From: CAWHYG01 sp963833505
GTDB taxonomy: Bacteria; Eisenbacteria; RBG-16-71-46; CAIMUX01
Direction of reading: 5' to 3'
Assembly: GCA_963833505.1 (NCBI GenBank)
Contig: CAWHYG010000007.1
Coordinates: forward strand, 1,178,001 to 1,242,000
DNA: 64,000 nucleotides
This document shows, one piece after another, positions 7,922-16,819 of this stretch (position 1 is its first letter; each line of letters begins with the position of its first letter). Made by a program: the position numbers and the translations under genes. Under the pieces are notes generated by a model. It had not been told where the DNA came from. It searched no databases and saw nothing but the letters and a program-made list of their open reading frames with translations.

Positions 7922-10711
7922 GTGACCGAGACCCGGCGGCGGGATCGCCGCGGAGATGCGGGGTCAGGGCCCAGGGAGGTTTGTCCCCTGTCCAGTCCAG
8001 AGCCCAGCCCTTCGTCCGGCTTCTGGCGTACCGCCACGGCTGTCATCGTCGTCCTGTTCTGCCTGGCGGCGCCCTGGTCGATCGCGGCCGCTCAGGCCGC
8101 CGTTGTGGCCGGGGCGGCGCTGGTCGCCGCCGGGATGATCGCCGGCCGAATCCGGCTCCAGAAGCCGCCGGCGACGCTTCTGGCCGTCGCCGCGCTCCTC
8201 CTCCTTCGCGCCGCCACGATTCCGCTCGGCGTCAACCCGCGATACGCGCTCGCCACCTTTCCGAGATCCTGGACCTTGCTCTTTCCATTCTTGTTCTGGA
8301 TCCTCCTGCAGGAACCGGGCTTGCGACGGAAGAGCCTGGACGTCCTCGTCGTGAGCGGGGGCCTGGCCGGGCTCATCGGGGCGGTCCAGCACTTCAGCGG
8401 CTGGGATCCGATCCACGGCAAGACGCTGGAGAACTACGGCGGCGGCGGCTACGTGGCCATCGGCTCGGCGTCGCACCATCTGACCTACGCCGGAGTCTTG
8501 CTGCCGATCTTCTTCCTGGCGCTCGGTCTGGCTCTGGAACGGCCGCGCGCCCGCTGGGTCGCGGCCGCCTTCCTGATCGGGCTGGGCATCCTGGTCAGTT
8601 TCGCCCGGACGGCCTGGGCGGGAGCCGCCGCCGGCCTCCTGGCCTTCGGCCTGCTTCGGGGAAAACGGTCTTTCCTGATCACGGCCGGGGTGCTGGCGGG
8701 CGTGACCGGAATCGCTTCGGCCCTGGAGCCGGCCATCCGCCACCGGCTGATCTCGGTGCTCGCGCTGGGAGACGATCCCCGATCCCGGCTCTGGCTGACG
8801 TCGTGGCACATCATCCGGGCGCATCCCTGGTTCGGCGCGGGGCTGGGGAGCTTTCACGACATGTTCGCGCTGTACAAGGTGCCCGGGACCTACATGGCGA
8901 CCGGGCACCCCCACAACGACCTGCTCAACATCATGGTTGAAACCGGCTTCGCCGGCGGCCTCTTCTGGCTCGGCCTCTGGGGGATCTTCTTCCATGAGGC
9001 CCGGCCGCGCTCCGACCGCTCGCCCTCCGGAAACCGGCCGTGGCTTCCGATCGCGTTCTGCGCCGGCGTGATCTCCCTTCTGGTGGCGGGCATGGGACAG
9101 TGCTTCGCGACGGACGAACAGGTCGCCGAGCTCTGGTGGTTTGTCACCGCGGCGGCTCTCTGGGAGGTTCGCCAGTCGCCGGCCCTCGCTCTTGCAACGG
9201 GTGAACCGGCGTCTTCGCGCGATTCCCTGGAAAGGCGATTCAAGGCGCGCACGCTGCCCCTGGCGGTGCGGCTTCTGGCGCCCAGGCCCGCGGGCCGCGC
9301 GCGCGCGCCGCGCGCGAAAGGCCGGAAGGGCGGATCCACCGCCGGCGACCGTCCGCAGACTTCCCTCGCCGGTGGCCCTCCGCAGGCGTACCCCGCCCGC
9401 GACCGTCCGCAGACTTCCCTCGCCGGCAGCCCCGTGCCGCTCGCCGGCAAGCGCATCCTCGTCGTCCGCCAGGACAACCGGCTCGGCAACCTCCTTTTGC
9501 TGACCCCGATGCTTCGGAGGCTGCGCGAAGAGGCGCCCGAGGCCGCCATCGGGCTCCTTTCCGGCGAGGCCTACGCCGCCATCCATCAGGGCTGGCCCTG
9601 GATCGACGAGAGGATCGTGCAGCAGAAACGCCGGCAGGCCATGGCGCCCTGGCTCTATCCCCCCTGGGTCGCGCGATTCCGCCGCGCCGGCTGGGACGTC
9701 GCCCTCGAGGCATCGAACCACAACACGTTTTCCTATTCGAACTGCCTGCTCGCCGTGGCTTCGGGAGCGGTCGAGCGCGTCGGCTTCGATCATGAGAAGA
9801 GCCGGGCCGGCCTTACCCGCGTCGTGGCGCCGCCGGAGGCGCGGCTCCATTTCTCGCTCGCGCCTCTCCGCCTCCTTCGCGCGCTCGGGCTGTCCGCCCC
9901 GGCCGCTCCGATGTCCTGTCCCCTGCCTCCAGCGGCGTCGCCGGCCTTCACTGCATGGAAGCGAGAGGCCGGCCTCGCCGATCGGTACGTGGTCCTGCAT
10001 CTGGGAGGCCGGGATCGGAAAGCCTGGCCGCTCGCGGCCTGGACCACGCTCCTGGCCCGGCTGATCGCGGAGCGGCCGGAAGCGTTCGTCGTCGTGGCGG
10101 GACCGGGAGAACGCGAGCGGATCGCCGAGGTCGGCGCGTCGCTTGCGGGTCGGGTCGTGATCGCTCCCCCACTTCCGGTGCTCGACCTGGCGCACCTCGT
10201 GCGGGGCGCCGCCGCTTTCGCCGGATGCGACAGCGGGGTCATGCATCTGGCCGTCGCCCTGGAAACCCCGACCGCGGCCCTCTTTTTCCGGTCGAACCCC
10301 TGGCAGTACGCTCCCCTGGGGCGAGACCATGCCACCGTGCTCCTGGCCGACCCGTACCGGGTCGACGCGGCGAGCTGGCAGGAACCCGAGGAAGGAATGG
10401 ACCGAAGCAGGCTGATGAGGGCGGATTCGGATCCGGCCGCCTCCGCCGCCGGCATGCCCGACACCGGCGAGCGGGCCATCGTCACGGTCGCCGAGGCGCT
10501 CGACGCCGTCCTCGCCCGGGCGCGTGCCGTCGCGGCGGGGCGCGGGCCGGCCGGCAGCGAGGCGGCGACCGGCTCCGGTTCAGAGCCAGACACCGGCGAT
10601 TCCCCGACCGGCTCCGATTCAGGAACGCATGGGTCCGCGAGTCCGGACACCTCCGCCCGGATCGGAACCGCATCACGGGGCCCGGACCCGAACCGAAGGG
10701 CCCGCGCGTGA
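7922..10711 (+). CDS. O-antigen ligase (Wzy_C/WaaL-like) fused to GT9 heptosyltransferase-like domain
   Basis: A 929-residue protein with two functions in one chain. Residues ~35-430 are a multi-spanning O-antigen ligase/polymerase domain; the conserved periplasmic loop appears as WLTSWHIIRAHPWFGAGLGS...GHPHNDLL. After a Pro/Arg-rich linker (about 440-510) with a repeated segment, a soluble GT9 glycosyltransferase begins at KRILVVRQDNRLGNLLLLTP and contains the nucleotide-sugar region LAHLVRGAAAFAGCDSGVMHLA. The two activities normally come from separate genes: GT9 enzymes add heptose or similar sugars to the lipopolysaccharide core in the cytoplasm, and the ligase joins polymer to core in the periplasm. 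The start is GTG with a weak AGGA upstream. The stop overlaps the GTG of the MsbA-like exporter (GTGA), so translation is probably coupled. No frame break is visible across the junction. Confidence 0.85.
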   Translation: MTETRRRDRRGDAGSGPREVCPLSSPEPSPSSGFWRTATAVIVVLFCLAAPWSIAAAQAAVVAGAALVAAGMIAGRIRLQKPPATLLAVAALLLLRAATIPLGVNPRYALATFPRSWTLLFPFLFWILLQEPGLRRKSLDVLVVSGGLAGLIGAVQHFSGWDPIHGKTLENYGGGGYVAIGSASHHLTYAGVLLPIFFLALGLALERPRARWVAAAFLIGLGILVSFARTAWAGAAAGLLAFGLLRGKRSFLITAGVLAGVTGIASALEPAIRHRLISVLALGDDPRSRLWLTSWHIIRAHPWFGAGLGSFHDMFALYKVPGTYMATGHPHNDLLNIMVETGFAGGLFWLGLWGIFFHEARPRSDRSPSGNRPWLPIAFCAGVISLLVAGMGQCFATDEQVAELWWFVTAAALWEVRQSPALALATGEPASSRDSLERRFKARTLPLAVRLLAPRPAGRARAPRAKGRKGGSTAGDRPQTSLAGGPPQAYPARDRPQTSLAGSPVPLAGKRILVVRQDNRLGNLLLLTPMLRRLREEAPEAAIGLLSGEAYAAIHQGWPWIDERIVQQKRRQAMAPWLYPPWVARFRRAGWDVALEASNHNTFSYSNCLLAVASGAVERVGFDHEKSRAGLTRVVAPPEARLHFSLAPLRLLRALGLSAPAAPMSCPLPPAASPAFTAWKREAGLADRYVVLHLGGRDRKAWPLAAWTTLLARLIAERPEAFVVVAGPGERERIAEVGASLAGRVVIAPPLPVLDLAHLVRGAAAFAGCDSGVMHLAVALETPTAALFFRSNPWQYAPLGRDHATVLLADPYRVDAASWQEPEEGMDRSRLMRADSDPAASAAGMPDTGERAIVTVAEALDAVLARARAVAAGRGPAGSEAATGSGSEPDTGDSPTGSDSGTHGSASPDTSARIGTASRGPDPNRRARA
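9345..9426 (+). repeat. In-frame 28-bp direct repeat in the fusion linker
   Basis: Identical 28-base segments lie at 9345-9372 and 9399-9426, offset by 54 bp (18 codons), inside the linker joining the ligase and GT9 domains. Both encode DRPQTSLAG. The offset is a multiple of three, so gain or loss of a copy would keep the frame and only change linker length. Confidence 0.85.
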
Positions 10712-12591
10712 CCGACTACGCCGAAGAGCCGGCGCCCCCGCGGCCGGGATCGTTCCGGGAAGAGGCGCGCCTCTACCGGCGCCTCATCCGCTATCTCACG
10801 CCGTACAAGGCGCAGCTCGGTCTGGTGCTTGTGTTCAACTTCCTCTTCGTCATCATGAACGCGCTCTCCATCTGGATGATCGCGCCTTTCCTGACCACGC
10901 TCTTCCATCGCTCGGCCGTCTCCCCCGAGCCGACGGCGCCCGGGTCGCCCGGGCTCCTCCACCTGAACGCCTGGCTCAAGGCGGAATACCTCCGGGTGGT
11001 GGTGCGCCCCGATCCCATCGCCTCCCTGAACCTGATCTGCGTTCTGATCTTCAGCACCTTCCTGCTCAAGAACCTCTTCCAGTTCCTGGAGTCGTGGGCC
11101 GTCAGCTACGTCGAGCAGAAGGTGATCAAGGACCTGCGGGACGAGCTCTACGAGAAGATCCTGTACAAGCCGATCAGCTTCTTCGCCCGCTTCCCGACCG
11201 GCAACCTGATTTCCCGGCTGACCAACGACATCAACGCGGTCAACGTCGCGATCAACCGCAGCTTCACCAAGATCATCCGGGAGCCGGTCGTCATCGTCAC
11301 CTTCATCCTCATCCTGCTCTCGATCAGCTGGTGGCTCACCCTGATCGCCGTGATCATCGTCCCCCTGAGCGGCGTCATCATCCAGTGGATCGGATCGAGC
11401 CTCCGCCGCAAGTCGCGCCGCGCCCAGGAACGGATCGCCGAGGTCACGAGCGGCCTGCAGGACACCCTTTCGGGCATCCGCGTGGTGCAGGCCTTCGCCC
11501 AGGAGAACACGGAGGTGCGGCGTTTCCGGGAGAGGTCCCGGCGCCACTTCGAGGCCATGCTCCGCATGACGCGCATGAACCGGCTCTCCTCGCCTCTCTC
11601 CGAGACACTGGGCATGGGCATCATGGTCGGCGTCCTCTGGTTCGGCGGCCGCGAGGTGCTGGTCCAGAACCGGCTCAGCTCGGAGGACTTCATCCGATTC
11701 CTGAGCGTGCTCTTCGCCGTGCTCGCGCCGATCAAGAGCCTGGCCGATCTCAACGCCAACCTGCAGACCGCCCTGGCCTCCGGCGCGCGGATCTTCGAGG
11801 TCATGGACGATCCGGCCGTCATCCGGGAACTCCCGCATCCGGTGGCCAAGACCGCGTTCGAGCGGGACATCGAGTACCGGAACGTGCGTTTCCGCTACGA
11901 TCCCGGGACCGACTGGATCCTGGACGGCGTTTCCTTCCACCTGGACAAGAACCAGAAGCTCGCGCTGGTGGGTCCGAGCGGAGCCGGGAAGAGCACGGTC
12001 ATCAATCTGCTGCCGCGGTTCTACGACGTCCTGGAAGGAGCGATCCGGGTCGACGGCGTCGACCTTCGCGAGCTTCGCTTGCGCGACCTCCGCCGGCTGA
12101 TCGGCGTGGTCAGCCAGGAAGTGACGCTCTTCAGCGACACGGTGGCCAACAACATCGCCTACGGCCAGGAAGGGGTTTCACGCGACCGCATCGTGGAGGC
12201 GGCCCGCCTGGCCCACGCCCTCGACTTTGTCCGCGCGCTGCCGGAAGGATTCGACACCGAGGTGGGTGAACGCGGCTTCCGCCTCTCCGGCGGCGAGCGC
12301 CAGCGCATCTCGATCGCCCGCGCGGTCCTGTCCAATCCGCCCATCCTCATCCTGGACGAGGCGACCTCGAACCTGGACTCGGAATCGGAGCGGCTCATCC
12401 AGCAGGCGATCGAGACTTTGCTCCAGGACCGGACCGTGCTCATGATCGCCCACCGGCTCTCCACGGTCGTCCGCTGTGATCGGATCCTGCTGCTCGAGAA
12501 GGGAAGGATCCTGGACGAGGGGACGCACCACGAGCTGTTGGAGCGCTCGGCGCGCTACCAGCACTTCTACCAGCTCCAGTTCTCGGCTTGA
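10708..12591 (+). CDS. MsbA-like lipid/polysaccharide ABC exporter
   Basis: A 627-residue half-transporter. The N-terminal membrane domain has about six spanning segments, and the C-terminal ATPase has Walker A (GPSGAGKST), signature (LSGGERQR), Walker B (PILILDEATSNLD) and the switch histidine (MIAHRLS). The order and length fit MsbA-type flippases that move lipid A-core or lipid-linked glycans across the inner membrane using ATP. GTG 10708 was chosen because it overlaps the previous stop as GTGA and is followed at once by the family's typical N-terminus; the open frame further upstream is antisense-like noise. Its coupling to the ligase-GT9 gene supports a role in surface polysaccharide or lipopolysaccharide export, but the substrate cannot be read from sequence. 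Confidence 0.9.
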   Translation: MTDYAEEPAPPRPGSFREEARLYRRLIRYLTPYKAQLGLVLVFNFLFVIMNALSIWMIAPFLTTLFHRSAVSPEPTAPGSPGLLHLNAWLKAEYLRVVVRPDPIASLNLICVLIFSTFLLKNLFQFLESWAVSYVEQKVIKDLRDELYEKILYKPISFFARFPTGNLISRLTNDINAVNVAINRSFTKIIREPVVIVTFILILLSISWWLTLIAVIIVPLSGVIIQWIGSSLRRKSRRAQERIAEVTSGLQDTLSGIRVVQAFAQENTEVRRFRERSRRHFEAMLRMTRMNRLSSPLSETLGMGIMVGVLWFGGREVLVQNRLSSEDFIRFLSVLFAVLAPIKSLADLNANLQTALASGARIFEVMDDPAVIRELPHPVAKTAFERDIEYRNVRFRYDPGTDWILDGVSFHLDKNQKLALVGPSGAGKSTVINLLPRFYDVLEGAIRVDGVDLRELRLRDLRRLIGVVSQEVTLFSDTVANNIAYGQEGVSRDRIVEAARLAHALDFVRALPEGFDTEVGERGFRLSGGERQRISIARAVLSNPPILILDEATSNLDSESERLIQQAIETLLQDRTVLMIAHRLSTVVRCDRILLLEKGRILDEGTHHELLERSARYQHFYQLQFSA

Positions 12592-12842
12592 GGCCTGACT
12601 CTGCGGTTGTTTTGTGAGGGCTCTGCTGCTCTTGCTCTCGCCATTGGTTCAACACGGTGCTGAGCTGATCCTCACCCGATTCCATAGACACACAGTCAAG
12701 CCACTTGGGGCAGCCGTTCGAATCGAGCTGAGCTGGACCGCGACACATCAAGCAAAGGGACCGCCTTCTTCGCGAAGGACCTTCCGCTTTGCCGGCGCGC
12801 CGCGTGAACGAACGCGGCGAATTGAGAAAAGCGGTCTGATCG

Positions 12843-13745
12843 ATGCCATGGTCAAAGAATTTGACGTTTAGCGGAAAACGACTCCATAGTAGAAGGTCGG
12901 AAGATCAGTCCCTTCGCAGCGGGGTTGACGTGACACCAGGTGAAAACCAGGAATCTGTCGAGAAGGTGAATCCCGCCCGGGTTTGGCCACCGTTGCCGCG
13001 CCGCGAGGTTCCGGAGGGGGAAGAAGTCGAGCGTTCAACCCATTGGCAGCAGGAGTTTCGTGAGGCGCGCAACAGATTTCTCTCCGAATGCCCACCATCG
13101 ACACATGTTCAAGGCGAGCTCTGGTTGATCCTCAATATCGCGATCAGAGGATTCCTGCGGCGCCACGCTCAGCACTCGGGGGCGCTCTCGGCCGCGGACA
13201 TCGAGGACATCGCGTCAGAAAAGTCGTTGGATCTTCTACGGAAGATCGAATCCCGGGCTTGGGATATCGGCGATCGCACGGACGATGAGATTGCCGGCTT
13301 CCTCTCCCACGTCGCCCGGAACGGGGTGGTGGACCATTCCCGCCGCCATCATCGGCATCGGCAGATCGAGGTGGAGCTGGAGCGCGATCAGAACGCCGTC
13401 AAGATCGGCCGGAGCCCCGGTATCGAGAGCCCGGAGGTGAAGATGGAACAGCGGAGATTCGTCGAGGCGTTGACCGAGTGCGCCAAACAGCTCGAACCGG
13501 AGCCCCGTCGAATCTGGTTCCTCAGCGTGTTCTACGGACTCTCCGTCCAGGAGATCGCGGTCCGACCCGATGTGGCCGCGCGTTCCAGCGGGGTGGGCAT
13601 GCTCCTCTCCCGGCTGCGACAGAAGATCGGGAAGTGCATGGAACGCAAGGGCCATCGGGTGACGGACCTGCCTCCCGGTACATTCGTGGAAATATGGAAC
13701 CTGCTTCATGGCGAGGAAGAAGGGGAGAGAAGCCGAGTCCCATGA
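12843..13745 (+). CDS. ECF-like RNA polymerase sigma factor
   Basis: About 270-300 residues. A region resembling sigma region 2 (LNIAIRGFLRRHAQ...DIEDIASEKSLDLLRKI) is followed by a region-4-like helix-turn-helix (LEPEPRRIWFLSVFYGLSVQEIA...LLSRLRQKIGKCME). Such factors direct RNA polymerase to a small set of promoters. The start is uncertain: ATG 12843 gives 300 residues and GTG 12930 gives 271; neither has a clear ribosome binding site and the first 30 residues look atypical. The stop overlaps the ATG of the anti-sigma gene (ATGA), the usual arrangement for a sigma/anti-sigma pair. The likely output is the downstream TPR-CHAT gene, now separated by a group II intron. Confidence 0.75.
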   Translation: MPWSKNLTFSGKRLHSRRSEDQSLRSGVDVTPGENQESVEKVNPARVWPPLPRREVPEGEEVERSTHWQQEFREARNRFLSECPPSTHVQGELWLILNIAIRGFLRRHAQHSGALSAADIEDIASEKSLDLLRKIESRAWDIGDRTDDEIAGFLSHVARNGVVDHSRRHHRHRQIEVELERDQNAVKIGRSPGIESPEVKMEQRRFVEALTECAKQLEPEPRRIWFLSVFYGLSVQEIAVRPDVAARSSGVGMLLSRLRQKIGKCMERKGHRVTDLPPGTFVEIWNLLHGEEEGERSRVP

Positions 13746-14665
13746 TTCCACCGCCCGCATCTTCGACCAACGAAGTGGGTGCCCCGCACCTGTACGAGGA
13801 CACCCTGGTCGGCCTGATCTTCGGCCGCCTGGCGAAAGAGGATCGTGGAAGAGCTCTGGTCCACCTCCGATCCTGCCCGGAGTGCGAGAATCTCTTCCAA
13901 CGACGCGCTTCAGAGGTCGAGCACCTTCGGTCTTCTCCTGTCTACCTGGCACCGATGCGCTACGTGTCTCTCCCGGAGCAAACCGCGGATCCGGGATCCG
14001 CCCGGGTGTCGATGGCCGATGGTCGCAGCGCGGACGCGAGGTGGGCGATGCCGGGGACGGCCCTGCGCGGTCTGCGAGAAGGCCTTCGGCAGCCCCGTCT
14101 CTTCTTGGGGACGGCGGCGGTCGTGGCGACCATGGTCATGGTCGTCTTGGTTCTCGTGCGCTCGACGGATCGAGTGTCCTGGCCTTCCGAGATAGACTGG
14201 TTGCCGGGGGGCTCCGAATTCACCCAGACGCGCGCGGAAGAAGCGATCTCCTCCGGAGAATCCTCCTACGACGCGGATGCCCGAATCACCGTGCAGTCGA
14301 AGCAGGCGATCCTGCGCGCCATCGAGGCGTACTCGCGGCGGGATCTCGACGCGGCCATCCAGGGCCTGCGATCGGCGAAGACAGCCGGACCGCTGGAATC
14401 GATCCGCCAGATCTACCTGGCAAACGCCTTGGCTCACCAAGGCCACCTGGCGGAGGCGGTGACAGCCCTTCGGAGCGTGTTGCAGACGGATCTGCCGCAA
14501 GACTGGCGGGATCAAGCTAGGTGGTCCCTTCTCCTTTCCCTTCATCGGGCCGGCCGGCGGGCCAGCGCGGACTCCCTTCTCAAGGTCATGGCGGTTGAAC
14601 GCGACGAATTTGGGAATCGGGCCCGGTCTCTGCTGAGCCATCACGGATCCAAAGAGCAACCCTAA
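13742..14665 (+). CDS. Zinc-finger anti-sigma factor with membrane span and TPR-like domain
   Basis: A 307-residue single-pass membrane protein. The N-terminus carries an H-x3-C-x2-C zinc-binding motif (HLRSCPECENLF) typical of ZAS anti-sigma domains, with the preceding helix LVGLIFGRLAKEDRG. One hydrophobic span (LFLGTAAVVATMVMVVLVLV) lies near residue 125. The extracytoplasmic C-terminus is helical and TPR-like (IYLANALAHQGHLAEAVTALRS). It should sequester the sigma factor encoded just upstream and release it on a signal sensed outside or at the membrane. The ATG overlaps the sigma stop. Its own stop codon lies inside the left 18-bp inverted repeat of the mobile element that follows. Confidence 0.75.
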   Translation: MIPPPASSTNEVGAPHLYEDTLVGLIFGRLAKEDRGRALVHLRSCPECENLFQRRASEVEHLRSSPVYLAPMRYVSLPEQTADPGSARVSMADGRSADARWAMPGTALRGLREGLRQPRLFLGTAAVVATMVMVVLVLVRSTDRVSWPSEIDWLPGGSEFTQTRAEEAISSGESSYDADARITVQSKQAILRAIEAYSRRDLDAAIQGLRSAKTAGPLESIRQIYLANALAHQGHLAEAVTALRSVLQTDLPQDWRDQARWSLLLSLHRAGRRASADSLLKVMAVERDEFGNRARSLLSHHGSKEQP

Positions 14666-14678
14666 CCCGCATCATTCA
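14661..14678 (+). repeat. Left 18-bp inverted repeat of the intron-bearing element
   Basis: CCTAACCCGCATCATTCA here is repeated in inverted orientation at 16793-16810 with 16 of 18 matches. It covers the stop codon of the anti-sigma gene. The pair resembles terminal repeats of an insertion sequence or miniature element, but no transposase was recognised between them. Confidence 0.7.
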
Positions 14679-14947
14679 TGAACCCCCTGCTGCGGCAGCG
14701 GATCTGCCCGCCATGACTGCGTTGCGCTTGCCCTCACTCCTCGACATACTGCAGGGAGTATGCCTGCATCTGCGGGCTGCGCGCGCCTTGTCCTGACGGG
14801 CATCTCCGGTGCCTCGCGACGGGCGATCCGTAGAGTCGAGGAGGGGCGCGGTGGTCGCAGGATTGGGGAGTAGCTGTTCCCGGCCCCTTTCGGGCTGCGC
14901 CGGTGCCTCGTTCCGATCCATGACTCCGTTTCCCATCCCCGCTCATC

Positions 14948-14980
14948 GAACCGGACGTGCGGTTTTCCCGCATCCGGCTC
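14948..14980 (-). ncRNA. Group II intron domain V
   Basis: The minus strand starts GAGCCGGATGCGG, has a GAAA-type tetraloop, and returns with CCGCACGTCCGGTTC: the conserved ~34-nt catalytic hairpin of bacterial group II introns. It lies just after the reverse transcriptase stop codon. Confidence 0.9.
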
Positions 14981-14991
14981 TCCGACTGGTT

Positions 14992-16314
14992 TCATGCCAA
15001 GGTACACGGTGGGGATCCCAATTGCAGACGTCTCAGTTGAGTGACTCCGAGCGGTCCGAAGATCTGCTCAGCCGAGTAGCGTCTGGTGCCTCGCGTAGGC
15101 ACCTTGTGGCGTCGCCGGAGGAAGTTCCGTACAGATGTCTGAACGTAGTTGTCGACCGCTCGGTAGGCGAGTGTCCGAGTCCCGTAGCTGAAGTAGTTAG
15201 CCCAGCCGCGCAGGACAGGGTTCAGCTTGCCTCGCACCTCAGGCCATGCCCCCTGGTTGCCGGGGCGCAAGATGGCCCGGACGGTCCTCTTGACTCGCCG
15301 GACCGCTTTCTTCGATGGCTTCGCCGCCAGATACGTATGTCCGTCCTTCCGGTAGTGTTCGATCCCGAAGCTGTATCCCAGAAAGTCGAACGTTTCCCTG
15401 CGCGCATCCCGGATGCACGTCTTGGTTTCGTTGAGGCTCAGGCCGATCCGCCCCATGGCCCAGCGCGTCCACTTCAGAGCCTTCGCCGCTTGGCCGCAGC
15501 TGAGGATCACGAAGTCATCGGCGTAGGACACGATGCGGGCGCGGTACTCCCGGTCTTTGCCTCGCTCCCGCCAGGCCCGCAGGAAGCGGCGCATGTAGAT
15601 GTTGGCCAGAAGAGGGCTGATCACGCCACCCTGAGGGGTGCCGCACTTGCTCTTCTTGCCTCCGCTCATACGTCTCTTGCCCTGCTCGTCCCGCTCCTCC
15701 ACCGGCGCTTTCAGCCATCCCTTGATGAGCTTCAGCATCTGCGGATCGACGATGCGTCGGGCGACCGATCGCATCAGCTCGGAATGCGGGATCGTGTCGA
15801 AGTATTTCGACAAGTCGGCGTCAACCACCTCCGTATATCCGCGGCAAAGAGAACGATGGACCTCTTGCACAGCTTGCTGGGCGCTTCGTCCCGGTCGGTA
15901 GCCATACGCACTCTCCTCGAAGTCCGCTTCGAAGATCGGCTCCAACAGCAGCTTGGCCGCAGTCTGCACCACCCGGTCCCGAATGGTCGGGATTCCGAGC
16001 GGCCGCTCGCCGCCTCCAGGCTTGGGAATCATGGCCCGGCGCACCGGTGCCGGCCGGTAGGTTGCTTCTTGCAGTTCCTTCCTCAGTCCCGAGAGCCACT
16101 CTTCTCGCCCTTGCGCCTCGATGTCCTCGAAGTTCCTTCCATCCACCCCCGGCGCTCCGTTCTTCTCTCGCGAGAGCCGATAGGCAAAATCCAGGATGTC
16201 CCCTCGGTACACCTTGTCGTAGAGCAGGTAGAACCGGTACTCGGGCGCCTCCTTCGCCTTGGCATAGAGCTTCTCCTGGAGCCCGCGGATCTTTTCAGGA
16301 GTTTTCAGGCTCAT
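14992..16314 (-). CDS. ltrA: Group II intron reverse transcriptase/maturase
   Basis: A 440-residue intron-encoded protein. The reverse transcriptase domain includes the fingers motif RPLGIPTIRDRVVQ, the YGYRPGRSAQQA segment, CGTPQGGVISPLLANIYM and the catalytic YADD in VSYADDFVIL. The C-terminal maturase (X) region (LRGWANYFSYGTR...) is present, but no H-N-H endonuclease domain follows it, so this is an endonuclease-minus type. It would bind the intron RNA, assist splicing and copy the intron at a new site. ATG 16314 has AGGAG at 7-nt spacing; the upstream 20 residues of the open frame are not needed. The frame is intact with all catalytic motifs, so the intron may still be active. Confidence 0.92.
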   Translation of the reverse strand: MSLKTPEKIRGLQEKLYAKAKEAPEYRFYLLYDKVYRGDILDFAYRLSREKNGAPGVDGRNFEDIEAQGREEWLSGLRKELQEATYRPAPVRRAMIPKPGGGERPLGIPTIRDRVVQTAAKLLLEPIFEADFEESAYGYRPGRSAQQAVQEVHRSLCRGYTEVVDADLSKYFDTIPHSELMRSVARRIVDPQMLKLIKGWLKAPVEERDEQGKRRMSGGKKSKCGTPQGGVISPLLANIYMRRFLRAWRERGKDREYRARIVSYADDFVILSCGQAAKALKWTRWAMGRIGLSLNETKTCIRDARRETFDFLGYSFGIEHYRKDGHTYLAAKPSKKAVRRVKRTVRAILRPGNQGAWPEVRGKLNPVLRGWANYFSYGTRTLAYRAVDNYVQTSVRNFLRRRHKVPTRGTRRYSAEQIFGPLGVTQLRRLQLGSPPCTLA

Positions 16315-16792
16315 GCCAATCTCCTGTCCCGAGTTCCTCTCGAAGCATCCAGAAGCGAGGCCCCTTCCCTCCACCGGCGTTACCCGGCTTCACCGGTACT
16401 ATGGGCCTCTCCGAGACCCGCCTGGGCCGCTGTCCGAAACAGCACCGAGGGTCGCGACCCCTCGCCCGAACGGGCTTCCCACGTTGCCCAGAGAACCTTC
16501 CCCACGTGCCGTTCCCATTACCCCGGCGGAACGAGGAGGGTGCATCCGTCGGTTGCTTCCCCTCCACGCATCGGCCTTCCCCGTAATTCAGGCGGGTCGG
16601 CTTCCGCAACTTCGCTTTCGAGGCCTGCTCAGGATTCACTCGCGTTACGGCCCATCGGGTTGCTGGTGCACCTGAAAGTGCCCTTTTGTCCCCGGAGCTT
16701 CGGCTCGCGCCGTCCGGGTGGCTACCAAGTCGAACCGACAATTGCTTGGGTGGATCTTCCATCCACTGGCCCTCTGCGCCTTCGTGGCGCAC

Positions 16793-16810
16793 TGAATGAT
16801 GCGGGCTAAG
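16793..16810 (+). repeat. Right 18-bp inverted repeat next to the intron 5' end
   Basis: TGAATGATGCGGGCTAAG is the inverted partner of 14661-14678. The intron's first base is 16792, so the repeat abuts the 5' splice site and forms the 5' exon. It ends 9 bp before the chosen start codon of the CHAT gene. Confidence 0.7.
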
Positions 16811-16819
16811 CCAGACCTC

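Larger units (their letters stand above)
14862..16792 (-). mobile_element. Group II intron (about 1.93 kb) with reverse transcriptase
   Basis: On the minus strand the element begins GTGCGCC at 16792, matching the GUGYG 5' consensus, and has a canonical domain V hairpin at 14948-14980. The likely domain VI ends ...CTACTCCCCAAT near 14862, which fits the AY 3' end; the exact 3' boundary is inferred. The ORF lies between the 5' domains and domain V, as expected. Five bases of possible EBS1 (TGAAT, 16634-16638) pair with the last five bases of the 5' exon (ATTCA). The intron points against the flanking sigma/anti-sigma/CHAT genes, so it could not splice out of their transcript. Confidence 0.85.

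Noticed and set aside
9790..11940. A 716-codon minus-strand open frame over the ligase-GT9/MsbA junction
   Set aside because: Shadow of two well-supported plus-strand genes.
14809..16809. A 666-codon plus-strand open frame across the intron
   Set aside because: It lies antisense to the reverse transcriptase and reads through domain V and the 5' intron domains; such frames are a common artefact of group II introns.
14661..16810. Intron 3' end at the left inverted repeat (insertion in the centre of a palindrome)
   Set aside because: A better domain VI ending in ...CTACTCCCCAAT occurs near 14862, right after domain V, so the left repeat is probably outside the intron.
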